Shown: one piece after another, positions 34,601 through 41,940 of the stretch
Layout: every line of letters begins with the position of its first letter
How positions within the stretch are numbered: the stretch's first letter is position 1
From: Phocaeicola coprocola DSM 17136
GTDB lineage: Bacteria > Bacteroidota > Bacteroidia > Bacteroidales > Bacteroidaceae
Direction of reading: 5' to 3'
Length of the DNA: 54,210 nt
Assembly (NCBI RefSeq): GCF_000154845.1
Contig: NZ_DS981459.1
Span: 1-54,210, forward strand
Made by a program: the position numbers and the translations under genes
Notes under the pieces: generated by a model
Seen by the model: the letters and a program-made list of their open reading frames with translations, nothing else
What the model was told of the DNA's origin: nothing
Databases searched by the model: none

Positions 34601-34889
34601 TGCAATAAAGTTTCAATTTTTCGAAACATGGCTTAGATCGCATGGTAATTTGAAAAGTCAAGCTGGAGACGTTATTGATAAAATAGTGAAACCTGTAATT
34701 TCCGATGGGGCATGCCGTTCATTGATTCTGCAAAACAAAGATTTTTATATGGATTTAATAAATACAGCAGGGGATGATGCTTATGAATTGAAAAAGAGTC
34801 TCCGAAACCTCATACAAAAAGATTCAGATCCGCAATTGGTTAAATTTGTCAATTCGATAGATTCAGTACCTGAGGTTGAAACCGCGTAA
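31635..34889 (+). CDS. Large membrane KAP-family P-loop NTPase
   Basis: 1084 residues, AT-rich and foreign to its surroundings. Walker A GIWGSGKS is at 61-68. Two membrane helices (about 156-178 and 190-212) interrupt the NTPase domain, which is diagnostic of KAP NTPases. Walker B is LVLVFDNMDRLP near 268, and a polar block KYFINKTFPIVYRVAPPV follows. The remaining roughly 700 residues are helical with no recognisable domain and many short acidic/Asn-rich segments. Family members include the phage-exclusion protein PifA, so a membrane-linked defence role is possible but unproven. It probably shares a transcript with the AAA/DUF4143 gene. It converges with mobC, with a palindrome between them. 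Confidence 0.8.
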   Translation: METKLQSKQQYPRFIQNKPCGIDKFDGGSQERLAKTIARHFCQNDSLDEECTLPRIIGIEGIWGSGKSNVVKMLERELSDDYYFFEYDAWGHQEDLQRRSILELLTSKLIDDGILSGNATIKVKGGGTKTVSWSEKLKYLLARKTETVTEKYPLISNGMVAAFLVAVLTPIFTFIAYAVKPTPTTWWFSLLSIIIAALPVLIALCVWKWAYSKDHKYGWSYMLAIYQDKVEKDVCYETLSEDEPTVYEFKTWMQDISDFIKEKGQRKLVLVFDNMDRLPAEKVKELWSSIHTFFADSGFENVWAVIPFDETHLACAFGDETDEQTKQLTKYFINKTFPIVYRVAPPVITDYRSIFNKLFVEAFGETENEAKETINRIFRLVNPNANVREIISYINEMVALKQEWCNEILMINIALFCLKKTDILANPVEQILSGDYLNGIQTIINNDLQTQREIAALVYGVDVEDARQIPLKKYIEGCINGEEDHDINQYAETNKQFDTVLEEVIQCMDNALIDKIIHCLHKLTRKSDVILRVWQRIAQLKLKESIEKQVFPVEYQELLLHLDTESQNHVIAQLYKKIVRFNDFNGGDYFKTLDAIDRFIAQNKLACDFTSLIEAKTVKPNTFIDYIQAANATDAAYRDNATTKAYKYYQVATNSEALDNYLANLLPDNFDHADIVKTLKDNSTYTFPTLLQAITNCIDEQNVNKDNIGAIFTTYRLLASDEERPLPVTLDSTYINQLHSELETDGRNIKESGYYDLVAMQLAHGHSVSLIEGGDIKYVAELMDYYVDHGDLLVNSVGWNIPLLNETLQYMVNHKLGYKLLLSDILPQFEDIKNRIGVTDEVFIEHLAEWNTDLDKYITKNNIKDVIPDASFYDLTTKISNVLTDHINKIAFEALSEISVDTLYAQRTAHTSYYWFVAIKHLLAKIKSLPDNLTEFGKKILMDIASGTQSLNPFPNCFKNIVERLDKRKIKSTVTDIRNDFCIGKKTINAIKFQFFETWLRSHGNLKSQAGDVIDKIVKPVISDGACRSLILQNKDFYMDLINTAGDDAYELKKSLRNLIQKDSDPQLVKFVNSIDSVPEVETA

Positions 34890-34895
34890 GTATTT

Positions 34896-35026
34896 GTCTA
34901 ACAAGTCCGAATTTTACGATTTTACCCGTCAGAACTGAAGTGCCCCCCAAAAAAATTGTATCCAACTTTTGGGGGTCACTTCAAACTTCGATAGGGATAA
35001 TTTTCAATTTTGGGGACTTGTTAGAC
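34896..35026. repeat. Nested inverted repeats between the KAP gene and mobC
   Basis: The outer pair is GTCTAACAAGTCC (34896-34908) and its exact reverse complement (35014-35026). The second copy includes the last codon and stop of mobC. The inner pair is listed separately. The first copy therefore duplicates the tail of mobC in inverted orientation, perhaps a scar of cargo insertion. Confidence 0.6.
34936..34983. terminator. 48-base palindrome, convergent terminator or IS-end remnant
   Basis: TGAAGTGCCCCCCAAAA (34936-34952) and TTTTGGGGGTCACTTCA (34967-34983) are inverted repeats with one mismatch and a 14-base loop. The ends look like abutted IS3-type terminal repeats. Placed between convergent genes it would act as a bidirectional terminator. 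Confidence 0.6.
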
Positions 35027-37039
35027 AGTCTCATTATCTGGTAGCAGTTTACACAGCACCGGATCGTTTTTGATACGCTCCAGTTCCTCCTGCACAATCT
35101 GCTTCACCTCTTCCTTGATGCGCCGGTAGTTCGCCTGCACCGTTTCCTTCATGCGGTCGTTGCCGTCCTCGTCCGTGAAGTTTGTAATGACGGGAATTTT
35201 CTTGTAGGCACTTTCTTCCCGTTTCACCTTTTCGGCATCCACCACAATCTCGCAATGAAAAATCTTCTGCTCGATACGCTCGTTGAAGTTGTCGGATACA
35301 GAACCGACAAACATTCCCTGCGTAAGCCCGGAAATCTTACTCGGTGGAATGAGCGCGTCCATCTGCGTGTTGATGGAGGTGGAAACATCCTGCCGGTTGA
35401 TGGAGATGGACTGCCGTTTCTGCAACACCTTACCGAACCGCTCGGAGAGCGTCTTGGCTGTTTCCCCCACCACCTGACCGGAGAAAATATTGCCGACAGT
35501 GTTCATCACCACTTTCGCCTCTTTGTCCCCGTAGTCACGCACTAACTGGCTGAAATCCTGAAAGCCCAGACACACGGCAACCTTGTTGCTTCGGGCGGTA
35601 GCTATAAGATTGTCCAACCCTTTGAAGTATATTGTGGGCAACTCGTCGATGATGACCGATGACTTCAGCATCCCCTTCTTGTTGATGAGCTTCACGATAC
35701 GGGAATTATACAGACCGAGTGCCGCACCGTAGATATTCTGACGGTCGGGATTGTTACCCACGCAGAGGATTTTCGGCTCTTCGGGATTGTTGATGTCCAG
35801 CGTAAACTCGCTGTCTGACATCACCCAGTAGAGCTGCGGTGAAATCATCCTCGAAAGCGGGATTTTTGCCGACGCTATCTGACCCATGAGCTGCTCCGCA
35901 GCCCCTCCAAGCCACGCATCCATGAACGGCGAAAGGTAGTTCTCCAGCTCCGGATAAGAGGTCAGTATCGGAAATATATCCTCGTAACGGCGGTTCAGAA
36001 ACTCGATAGCATGGGGAAACGTGCAAAACTTCCCGTTCTGATAGATTTTGAGATACCAGATAATACTGGCAAACAGAATGATAGGTGACTCCACGAAGAA
36101 GTCGCCCTGCTTTTGCACCCACGTTTTATTGAGGTTGAGCATTATTGTGTAGGCACTCTCATAGGCATCCGTAATATCTTCCATAAAATCCGGGTGAATG
36201 GGATTGCACCGATGAGAGCGTCGCGGGTCGTCGAAGTTGATCACATAGAACTTCGGCTTTACCTTGTAGCCGTCCGGGTGGTTCAGCAAATGGTTGTAGG
36301 CAATAGTAGATAGGTCGGGATACTTGAAATCGTAGATGTATTGACTAAAGCCCTTTTCAATCTGTTGCTTGATAAAATTGTTTACCACGGCATAGGACTT
36401 GCCGCTGCCCGGCGTACCCAACACGATGGACGCACGGAAGGGATTAACTACATTGATCCAACCGTTGTTCCAGCGTTTCCTGTAATAGAAACGTGTCGGC
36501 AGATTGACCGAATACTCGCTTTCGATAAGCCTCGTTTCCTGCATGAAACTCTCGTTCTCGTTGTTGAAAACATCCTCCATCAAATTGTGTTTCAACAGGC
36601 GGCTCATCCACAGACCACCCATCAACAGGCAGACATAGCCCGTTCCAATGGTAAGGACATACAGTCCCGTCACCGCTTCAAGCGGCAGCGGCAGGGGCAG
36701 CAACCACCAGTTCAGGAAAAACAGCACGAACCCGACGGCAAATGCTGTCCAGATTCTCCCCCAAGTGATTTTCTCACCCTTGACACCCTTCGTACCCAGA
36801 CAGGACAAGGCAAGCAAAAGGACGGAAAACAGCTTCGTGTAGAGAATGGAATGGAACAGCCCCGCCGTGCGGTCGAAGTTCAGAAGGATTTTGTCCACCA
36901 CGCCGATGTTCACGCCCCACAGCCGGATGGCTTCGTAGCAGAACCAGTACACGTTCATGACCACTAAAATGATACTCACGGCACGCAGAAAATCCATGAT
37001 TTTCGCCAATGCCCTCAAATCGTCTTCTTGTTGTGACAT
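35021..37039 (-). CDS. mobC: MobC, coupling protein (VirD4/TraG type)
   Basis: 672-residue type IV coupling protein that brings the relaxase-DNA complex to the conjugation channel. Membrane helices cover about 14-36, 72-90 and 100-160 at the N-terminus. Walker A is VLGTPGSGKSYAVVNNFI near 210, and Walker B SSVIIDELPTIYF near 462. A motif GFQDFSQLVRDYG follows, typical of TraG-like ATPases. The C-terminus is charged and helical (KEEVKQIVQEELERIK). Last gene of the mobA-mobB-mobC unit, 30 bases after mobB, with leader TATCAACAATTAAAA also seen before traA. Confidence 0.92.
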   Translation of the reverse strand: MSQQEDDLRALAKIMDFLRAVSIILVVMNVYWFCYEAIRLWGVNIGVVDKILLNFDRTAGLFHSILYTKLFSVLLLALSCLGTKGVKGEKITWGRIWTAFAVGFVLFFLNWWLLPLPLPLEAVTGLYVLTIGTGYVCLLMGGLWMSRLLKHNLMEDVFNNENESFMQETRLIESEYSVNLPTRFYYRKRWNNGWINVVNPFRASIVLGTPGSGKSYAVVNNFIKQQIEKGFSQYIYDFKYPDLSTIAYNHLLNHPDGYKVKPKFYVINFDDPRRSHRCNPIHPDFMEDITDAYESAYTIMLNLNKTWVQKQGDFFVESPIILFASIIWYLKIYQNGKFCTFPHAIEFLNRRYEDIFPILTSYPELENYLSPFMDAWLGGAAEQLMGQIASAKIPLSRMISPQLYWVMSDSEFTLDINNPEEPKILCVGNNPDRQNIYGAALGLYNSRIVKLINKKGMLKSSVIIDELPTIYFKGLDNLIATARSNKVAVCLGFQDFSQLVRDYGDKEAKVVMNTVGNIFSGQVVGETAKTLSERFGKVLQKRQSISINRQDVSTSINTQMDALIPPSKISGLTQGMFVGSVSDNFNERIEQKIFHCEIVVDAEKVKREESAYKKIPVITNFTDEDGNDRMKETVQANYRRIKEEVKQIVQEELERIKNDPVLCKLLPDNETV

Positions 37040-37069
37040 ACATTGATTTTTTAATTGTTGATACTCTGA

Positions 37070-38317
37070 TTACATACCCAAGCCCTTGCGTTTTTTCTTC
37101 TTTTTGCGCTTCATCGCCCGGATGAAAGCCTCTTCCTCGGCATCTACCGCCGGACCTTCGGGAGTGAGCAAGCCCATACCGCCCGATATATCTTCACTGT
37201 CGTAGGCGGTCTGCCCGTGTGCCTTGTCCGCAGCATCCACAGGGATGGATAGCGGTATCGGCGGTTGTCCGGCGTATGGCAGGGTGAAGTGTTCCTGCAA
37301 GGCATTCGCCGAAAGCTCCTTACCCATGCGCGAACCGTTCAGCACGCATCCCGTGCGGTGGTCGATGAAGGTAGCCCCATAGATGCGCCCTTCCTCTGTG
37401 TAGCGCAGTACGGTGTCGATGCCCTTCTCTTTGAGTTGGGATACAAATTTGTCCTTGTCATAAGTGCCTTGCAGCACGGAAAGGACGGTGCGTTTCGTCA
37501 TGTCTGCCAGTTTCCTATCCTTGATTTCCGATTTGGAACGGACAAACTTCTTCTGTACGGCTTCATAGCCTGCGGACTTCCCGAAAAGCGAGGATTTGAA
37601 CGGGTTGCCCACCTTGTTACCCTTGTCGTCCGTGACGGAATAGACCAGCCCGTGATACTCCCGTCCGCGCACGTTGCCCCTCGCTTCCTCCACCGTCATA
37701 TTATATAAGGAAAGGAGCGCACGGTATTCGCCCATCGTCTGGAAACGGTACTGCCCATTCAGAGCCTTCACGGTGTTGCCTACCTGCTTCTTCACATCAC
37801 CTGCCGATGCGGCCACCTTGCGCAACGGATTATCCAATCTCTGATTTTTACGTTCTGCCGGATGCAATCCGTACTTCTGTTCCAGTTCCCTGCGGATACG
37901 GTCGCTGCGGCGGTAGAGAAAATCCCGGTTGAGCCTTTTCCCGTTCTCGTCCACGTTGACCGTCACGATGTGCAGGTGGTGGCGGTCGATGTCCTCGTGC
38001 TTGAATACAAGATAAGGCTGGTTTCCGAAACCGAGTTTTTCCAGATACTCGCGGGCGATATTCTGCAACTCAATATCGGTCAGCACATCCTCCGGGTGCG
38101 GGTTGAGAGAGATATGCACCACCGGCTTCTCGATCTTCATCTGCGGTGGCAGGAAGGTGAGAAAACCCTCCATCGCCTTGCCTATGTCCACCGTTCCCGA
38201 ACCGTCATTGTAGATGCGGTTGGTGGTGAGAAGCCGCCCCTGCGCCTCGTTAATCTTCTCCCCGTTGTAGGCAATCGCGCCGTACAACGAACTTCCTACA
38301 CTGATTTTTGCGACCAT
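37070..38317 (-). CDS. mobB: MobB relaxase
   Basis: 415-residue relaxase of the MobA/VirD2 (MOBP-like) superfamily that nicks at oriT and stays bound to the transferred strand. The three-His metal motif is HEDIDRHHLHIVTVNVDENG (about 109-128), after an N-terminal SLYGAIAYN that may hold the catalytic Tyr. A Lys/Arg-rich end (RKKKKKRKGLGM) closes the protein. It overlaps mobA by 22 bases. The proposed nic region is upstream of mobA (about 38850-38930). Confidence 0.92.
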   Translation of the reverse strand: MVAKISVGSSLYGAIAYNGEKINEAQGRLLTTNRIYNDGSGTVDIGKAMEGFLTFLPPQMKIEKPVVHISLNPHPEDVLTDIELQNIAREYLEKLGFGNQPYLVFKHEDIDRHHLHIVTVNVDENGKRLNRDFLYRRSDRIRRELEQKYGLHPAERKNQRLDNPLRKVAASAGDVKKQVGNTVKALNGQYRFQTMGEYRALLSLYNMTVEEARGNVRGREYHGLVYSVTDDKGNKVGNPFKSSLFGKSAGYEAVQKKFVRSKSEIKDRKLADMTKRTVLSVLQGTYDKDKFVSQLKEKGIDTVLRYTEEGRIYGATFIDHRTGCVLNGSRMGKELSANALQEHFTLPYAGQPPIPLSIPVDAADKAHGQTAYDSEDISGGMGLLTPEGPAVDAEEEAFIRAMKRKKKKKRKGLGM

Positions 38318-38724
38318 TTTGCCTCCATTTCCCTTGAAAGTTCCACAATCCGGCGGCTCAGTTTCACGAGTTCGACGGTGTGTTGCTCTAATTTGTAGAG
38401 CAACGCCATCGCCTTTTTCTCTGAAAAATGCAGCCTCAGTTCCTTCACGACTTGGTTGTAATTCGTACCCACGGCACGGAATTGTGCATGAAAATCCGAC
38501 AGTTTGGTGTAATAGTCCACCAACGTCTTGTCCACCTTCAGCACCTTGAACGGTTGCCCGAAGAAGTGCGCTTTGAGGAAAACAGACCGTGCATAGACAC
38601 CCGATTTTCCGAACATGGCGAGGAAACGGTTGTGTTCCTCCTCGTTGAAACGGACGGTGTACCGGTACACCGCCGGATCAAGTTTGGGATTTCTCCCTGA
38701 TTTGCTTTTCCTTTTCTCTTTCAT
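38296..38724 (-). CDS. mobA: MobA, relaxosome accessory protein
   Basis: 142 residues, basic N-terminus (KEKRKSKSGRNPKLDPAVYR) then YTVRFNEEEHNRFLAMFGKS, the ribbon-helix-helix fold of MobC/NikA-like oriT-binding proteins. The helical C-terminal half contains GTNYNQVVKELRLHFSEKKA, the conserved N-x-NQ block of this group. It would bind oriT and recruit MobB. First gene of the mob operon, with a -7 element far upstream (38990-38997) and a leader motif complementary to RteR next to its start. Confidence 0.9.
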   Translation of the reverse strand: MKEKRKSKSGRNPKLDPAVYRYTVRFNEEEHNRFLAMFGKSGVYARSVFLKAHFFGQPFKVLKVDKTLVDYYTKLSDFHAQFRAVGTNYNQVVKELRLHFSEKKAMALLYKLEQHTVELVKLSRRIVELSREMEAKWSQKSV

Positions 38725-38726
38725 AT

Positions 38727-38743
38727 TACTTTGGATTTAGCGG
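38727..38743 (-). promoter_or_regulatory. Leader motif before mobA
   Basis: Minus-strand CCGCTAAATCCAAAGTA ends 2 bases before the mobA ATG. It and its flanks are identical over 24 bases to the DUF1896 leader at about 14546-14569, although the genes are unrelated. Complementary to RteR with one G-U pair. Confidence 0.55.
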
Positions 38744-38851
38744 ATTGACGGCATAAGCCGCCGCTTCGGATTACAGCACCGCAGTTCTGAAAGGCTTCCC
38801 GACTTCGGAGGGAAAGCCCGCCCCCTGCAAGGGCAAGTGCTTTTCGTGGCT

Positions 38852-38928
38852 GCTCAAAATATTTTGAGCGGCTGAAAAGACATCTTGCTATGTTCAGGTG
38901 AACATAAAAATCCGTCAGGGGACGGATT
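38852..38928. other. Palindrome cluster, oriT candidate
   Basis: Three perfect inverted repeats lie within 77 bases: GCTCAAAATATTTTGAGC (38852-38869), ATGTTCA-GG-TGAACAT (38890-38905) and AATCCGTC-AGGG-GACGGATT (38909-38928). They are upstream of mobA and outside any gene. Relaxase nic sites are usually next to such structures. The nick position itself cannot be read. Confidence 0.45.
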
Positions 38929-38989
38929 GGGAAAATACCTTTCAGGACTCCGGGCCGCGCGTCATCGGCGAACCCTGCTGTCCGGGTGC

Positions 38990-38997
38990 AAAGTTAC
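38990..38997 (-). promoter_or_regulatory. -7 element of the mob operon
   Basis: Minus-strand TAACTTTG matches TAnnTTTG. The mRNA would have a leader of about 260 bases, containing all three palindromes. The surrounding decamer GTAACTTTGC equals the att core at 7094-7103. Confidence 0.4.
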
Positions 38998-39433
38998 GCC
39001 CTTAAAGCGGTATCGGACAGATGCTTGACCCGGTCAATGACTGCCAACCGGCGCAACGTGCCGCCACTTGCCGGAGAAGTGATACAGGTTCCAAAATATA
39101 CTTGTTTATTTGCAGCATGATTCAAGAAACGAACGATTTGAAGATATGATAAACGGAACATTCAAATACCCGGAAATCCGCTTCTTCGGATACTTGCCGA
39201 AACGGATACCCGAACCGTCGGAAACCCGGTTCTCCGACAATTCGGTGACGTATGGATTCAATGACTTCATGACGCAATGTCGTCAATCACCATTTGTCCG
39301 ACGCACCGCTTCACCACAGAACCGGATACGCGACGACCCGCCTGCGTGTGTAGTCACGGAAGCGGATGGTGCGACAGCCAAATCCGTATGGAAACAGAAA
39401 AACAAATCATCAACAATTAAAATAAATGGAACT

Positions 39434-40195
39434 ATGAGTAAGGAAATCTTCGTTGCATTCGCAACACAGAAAGGTGGCATCGGCAAATCCACTGTCACGG
39501 CACTTGCCGCCAGCTACCTGCACAACGTGAAAGGCTACAATGTCGCCGTCGTGGACTGCGACGACCCGCAGCACAGCATCCACGGGCTGCGCGAACACGA
39601 AATGGGGCTTATCGACAGCAGCACCTACTTCAAGGCTCTCGCTTGCGACCATTTCCGCCGGATCAAAAAGAACGCCTACACCATCGTCAAAAGCAATGCG
39701 GTGAACGCCCTCGACGATGCCGAGAGGATGATTGCCACTGAGGACGTGAAACCCGACGTGGTGTTCTTCGACATGCCCGGCACACTCCGAAGCAACGGCG
39801 TGATAAAGACGCTCTCGCAGATGGACTACATTTTCACTCCGCTGAGTGCCGACCGCTTTGTCGTGGAGAGTACCCTGAAATTCGTCACGATGTTCCGCGA
39901 CAGGCTGATGACTACCGGACAGGCGAAAACAAAGGGGCTGCATCTGTTCTGGACGATGGTGGACGGCAGGGAGAGGAACGACTTGTACGGCATCTACGAG
40001 GAAGTGATAGCCGAAATGGGCTTTCCGGTACTTTCCACCCGCTTGCCCGACAGCAAGAAGTTCCGCCGTGACCTTTCGGAAGAGCGCAAGAGCGTTTTCC
40101 GCTCCACCATCTTCCCGATGGACACGGCACTGCTGAAAGGGAGTGGCATCCGGGAGTTTTCCGAAGAGATAAGCGACATCATCAGACCGCAGTGA
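39434..40195 (+). CDS. traA: TraA, ParA/MinD-type ATPase
   Basis: 253 residues from MSKEIFVAFATQKGGIGKST. The deviant Walker A is KGGIGKST (13-20), followed by VAVVDCDDPQHSIHGL and a Walker-B-like DVVFFDMPGTLRSNG. ParA-like ATPases polarise DNA or protein complexes; in Bacteroidales ICEs it opens the tra operon, and its exact role in transfer is not known. The upstream in-frame sequence to 39110 has no family similarity. traB begins 3 bases after its stop. Confidence 0.88.
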   Translation: MSKEIFVAFATQKGGIGKSTVTALAASYLHNVKGYNVAVVDCDDPQHSIHGLREHEMGLIDSSTYFKALACDHFRRIKKNAYTIVKSNAVNALDDAERMIATEDVKPDVVFFDMPGTLRSNGVIKTLSQMDYIFTPLSADRFVVESTLKFVTMFRDRLMTTGQAKTKGLHLFWTMVDGRERNDLYGIYEEVIAEMGFPVLSTRLPDSKKFRRDLSEERKSVFRSTIFPMDTALLKGSGIREFSEEISDIIRPQ

Positions 40196-40197
40196 GC

Positions 40198-40638
40198 ATG
40201 GGCAGCAGGAAAGTGAACACGGAAGGCATCGACGAGGAACTGCTGTTAGCCTCCATCGGGCGGCGCACACAGGACGGGACACTGCGCCCCGCACAGGAAG
40301 TACCCGCAGCTGCACCGACCGAAGAGGACACCGCCGCACCGGAACCATCTCCTGTGCAACCCGTAACACGGGAAAAAGCGCAGAGGGAAAGTGGACGCCG
40401 GAAAAGGCAGGACGAGGACTACAACGAGCTATTCCTGCGCCGCAACGAGATAAAGACCCGCCAATGTGTCTATATCAGCCGTGACGTCCACGGCAAGATC
40501 CTCAGAATCGTGAACGACATCGCCGGAGGGGAAATCTCAGTAGGCGGATATGTGGATACCGTGCTGCGCCAGCATCTGGAACAGCACAAGGAGAGAATCA
40601 ACGAACTGTACAAGAAACAACGTGAAGATCTGATTTGA
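40198..40638 (+). CDS. traB: TraB (DUF3408)
   Basis: 146 residues from the ATG at 40198; an in-frame GTG 6 bases earlier overlaps the traA stop. The N-terminal half is acidic and Pro/Ala-rich, probably disordered. The C-terminal DUF3408 domain (NELFLRRNEIKTRQCVYISR ... GGYVDTVLRQHLEQHKERIN) resembles a ribbon-helix-helix DNA-binding fold. Paralogue of TraC next door. With the ParA-like TraA it may form a ParAB-like pair, which is inference. Translationally close to both neighbours. Confidence 0.8.
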   Translation: MGSRKVNTEGIDEELLLASIGRRTQDGTLRPAQEVPAAAPTEEDTAAPEPSPVQPVTREKAQRESGRRKRQDEDYNELFLRRNEIKTRQCVYISRDVHGKILRIVNDIAGGEISVGGYVDTVLRQHLEQHKERINELYKKQREDLI

Positions 40639-40640
40639 AA

Positions 40641-40994
40641 ATGGAAAAAGAAATGACACCGAATGAAAAAAGACCACAGCAAGACTGCGGAGGTATGTTT
40701 ACCCAAGTGCAGGCGAGTGTGGAAATACTGTCGCCTGTCCCGGTAAGCGGCAAATGCAGTGAGAAGGACTATGAACGCCTGTTCATCCGCGACCCGGAAG
40801 TAAAGGCACGTGAGGGGAAGATGGCGTATGTGCGCCCGGAGTACCACGAGCGTATCATGCGTATCACCCGTGTAATCGGGCATGACCGGCTTACGCTGTC
40901 CGCTTACATCGACCATGTGCTGACGCACCACTTCAACCAGTGCGAAGATGCGATAAAGAGCCTTTATGCCCGAAATTACAATTCAGTATTCTAA
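40641..40994 (+). CDS. traC: TraC (DUF3408)
   Basis: 117 residues from the ATG at 40641. An in-frame TTG at 40635 overlaps the traB stop. It shares the DUF3408 C-terminal block with TraB (YERLFIRDPEVKAREGKMAY, HERIMRITRVIGHDRLTLSA, YIDHVLTHHFNQCEDAIKSL). The N-terminus is short and polar. Likely DNA-binding through a ribbon-helix-helix-like fold. Sixteen bases separate it from traD. Confidence 0.8.
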   Translation: MEKEMTPNEKRPQQDCGGMFTQVQASVEILSPVPVSGKCSEKDYERLFIRDPEVKAREGKMAYVRPEYHERIMRITRVIGHDRLTLSAYIDHVLTHHFNQCEDAIKSLYARNYNSVF

Positions 40995-41010
40995 CCAAAA
41001 ACGGAAGGAT

Positions 41011-41739
41011 ATGAATTACACAATCAGCATGACAGACATTCTGCTGGCGGTATCGGTCGGCTGCAACCTCTGGTTCCTGTTCCTGCTCCTTTACGAGCGC
41101 ATCATGGACACGCGGATTGTCCGCTTCTTCAAGGGCATTGTCGGATTATGGCGGTCACTGGACGGGAATGAGGCTAAACGCATAGCGGCACACGAGGAAG
41201 TCCCTGCGGAAAAGGCGGACATCATCGGCAAGAGCCGTTTCAGGATGGCATCCACCCGGACAACCGCTGCCATACCGACGCAAGAAGCCGCCACTATTGA
41301 AAAAGGCATTGAGCTGTCGGAGGAAGAGGCTACTTTTGACGACGGAAAAACGGGAAACGCATCCCGCCCGGCACAAGTCCCGGAGGAAAAACTCGATGAG
41401 ACCTTCACGAGCATACCGCCGGAGGAACTGGGATACGGGGACGACGAACCGGAAGAGGACGCCTCGGACACGCCACGGGCTTCGGGCAGCAGCTTTGACG
41501 AGATTGACGACGCCTGCAAGACCGCCAAAAACCCGGACGCGACACAGGCGGAACGTGAAAAGGCGGCTAAGGTGTTCACCGACATGGAGGGCACGGAGTT
41601 GTACGAGAAAATGATGGAAGGCTCTTCGGAGATAGGCATCCGCATCAAGGGGCTTATCGAGATTCGGCTGAAGAAATCTGAAAAGGAGTTCGTCGTGCCG
41701 GACAACATCGAGGAGTTCGACATTCGCAACTATGTATGA
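41011..41739 (+). CDS. traD: TraD (DUF4122)
   Basis: 242 residues from MNYTISMTDILLAVSVGCNL. A single N-terminal membrane helix (about 8-28) is followed by a long acidic cytoplasmic region. The C-terminus has an ordered helical segment (QAEREKAAKVFTDMEGTELY; GIRIKGLIEIRLKKSEKEF). Function in the transfer apparatus unknown. Its stop overlaps a small basic ORF (41732-41860). The next canonical gene, traE, starts 201 bases later. Confidence 0.8.
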   Translation: MNYTISMTDILLAVSVGCNLWFLFLLLYERIMDTRIVRFFKGIVGLWRSLDGNEAKRIAAHEEVPAEKADIIGKSRFRMASTRTTAAIPTQEAATIEKGIELSEEEATFDDGKTGNASRPAQVPEEKLDETFTSIPPEELGYGDDEPEEDASDTPRASGSSFDEIDDACKTAKNPDATQAEREKAAKVFTDMEGTELYEKMMEGSSEIGIRIKGLIEIRLKKSEKEFVVPDNIEEFDIRNYV

Positions 41740-41860
41740 CAACAATAAAAGAAATGAACATGAAAGAATGACATCAACCCACGCGGCGAGGAAACGCAAG
41801 GCGCATCCCCATCCGCAACGGACACGCCCACGTCCGTGGAAACAAACGGGCATCCACTAA
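41732..41860 (+). CDS. Small, very basic 42-residue ORF coupled to traD
   Basis: ATG at 41732 overlaps the traD stop (ATGTATGA), and the frame runs 42 codons to TAA at 41858-41860. The protein, starting MYDNNKRNEHERMTSTHAAR and ending PRPWKQTGIH, has many Arg, Lys, His and Pro and almost no acidic residues after residue 11. It could bind nucleic acid. An internal Met at 41768 gives a 30-residue version. The traE leader motif overlaps its end (41854-41870). Whether it is translated is not proven. Confidence 0.4.
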   Translation: MYDNNKRNEHERMTSTHAARKRKAHPHPQRTRPRPWKQTGIH

Positions 41861-41870
41861 AACCAAAGTA
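41854..41870 (+). promoter_or_regulatory. Leader motif upstream of traE
   Basis: CCACTAAAACCAAAGTA matches the shared tra-leader motif with one substitution, followed by AAGTATCAAC 12 bases on. It lies 70 bases before traE rather than adjacent to the ATG. Confidence 0.45.
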
Positions 41871-41940
41871 AAGAAACAAAGTATCAACCGCCCGACAAAG
41901 GACCATCCACCCTTTTGACGGCAAAAAACAAGAACAGTTT

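Larger units (their letters stand above)
38744..39433. promoter_or_regulatory. mob-tra divergent control region
   Basis: This 690-base stretch between mobA and traA has no gene I support; an in-frame extension of traA back to 39110 is judged spurious. It contains the palindrome cluster at 38852-38928, a minus-strand -7 element for mobA, and a traA leader sharing TCAACAATTAAAA with the mobC leader. Both promoters and oriT should be here. Confidence 0.5.

Noticed and set aside
39110..39433. 108-residue extension of TraA
   Set aside because: No ParA similarity; the ParA fold starts right after the ATG at 39434.
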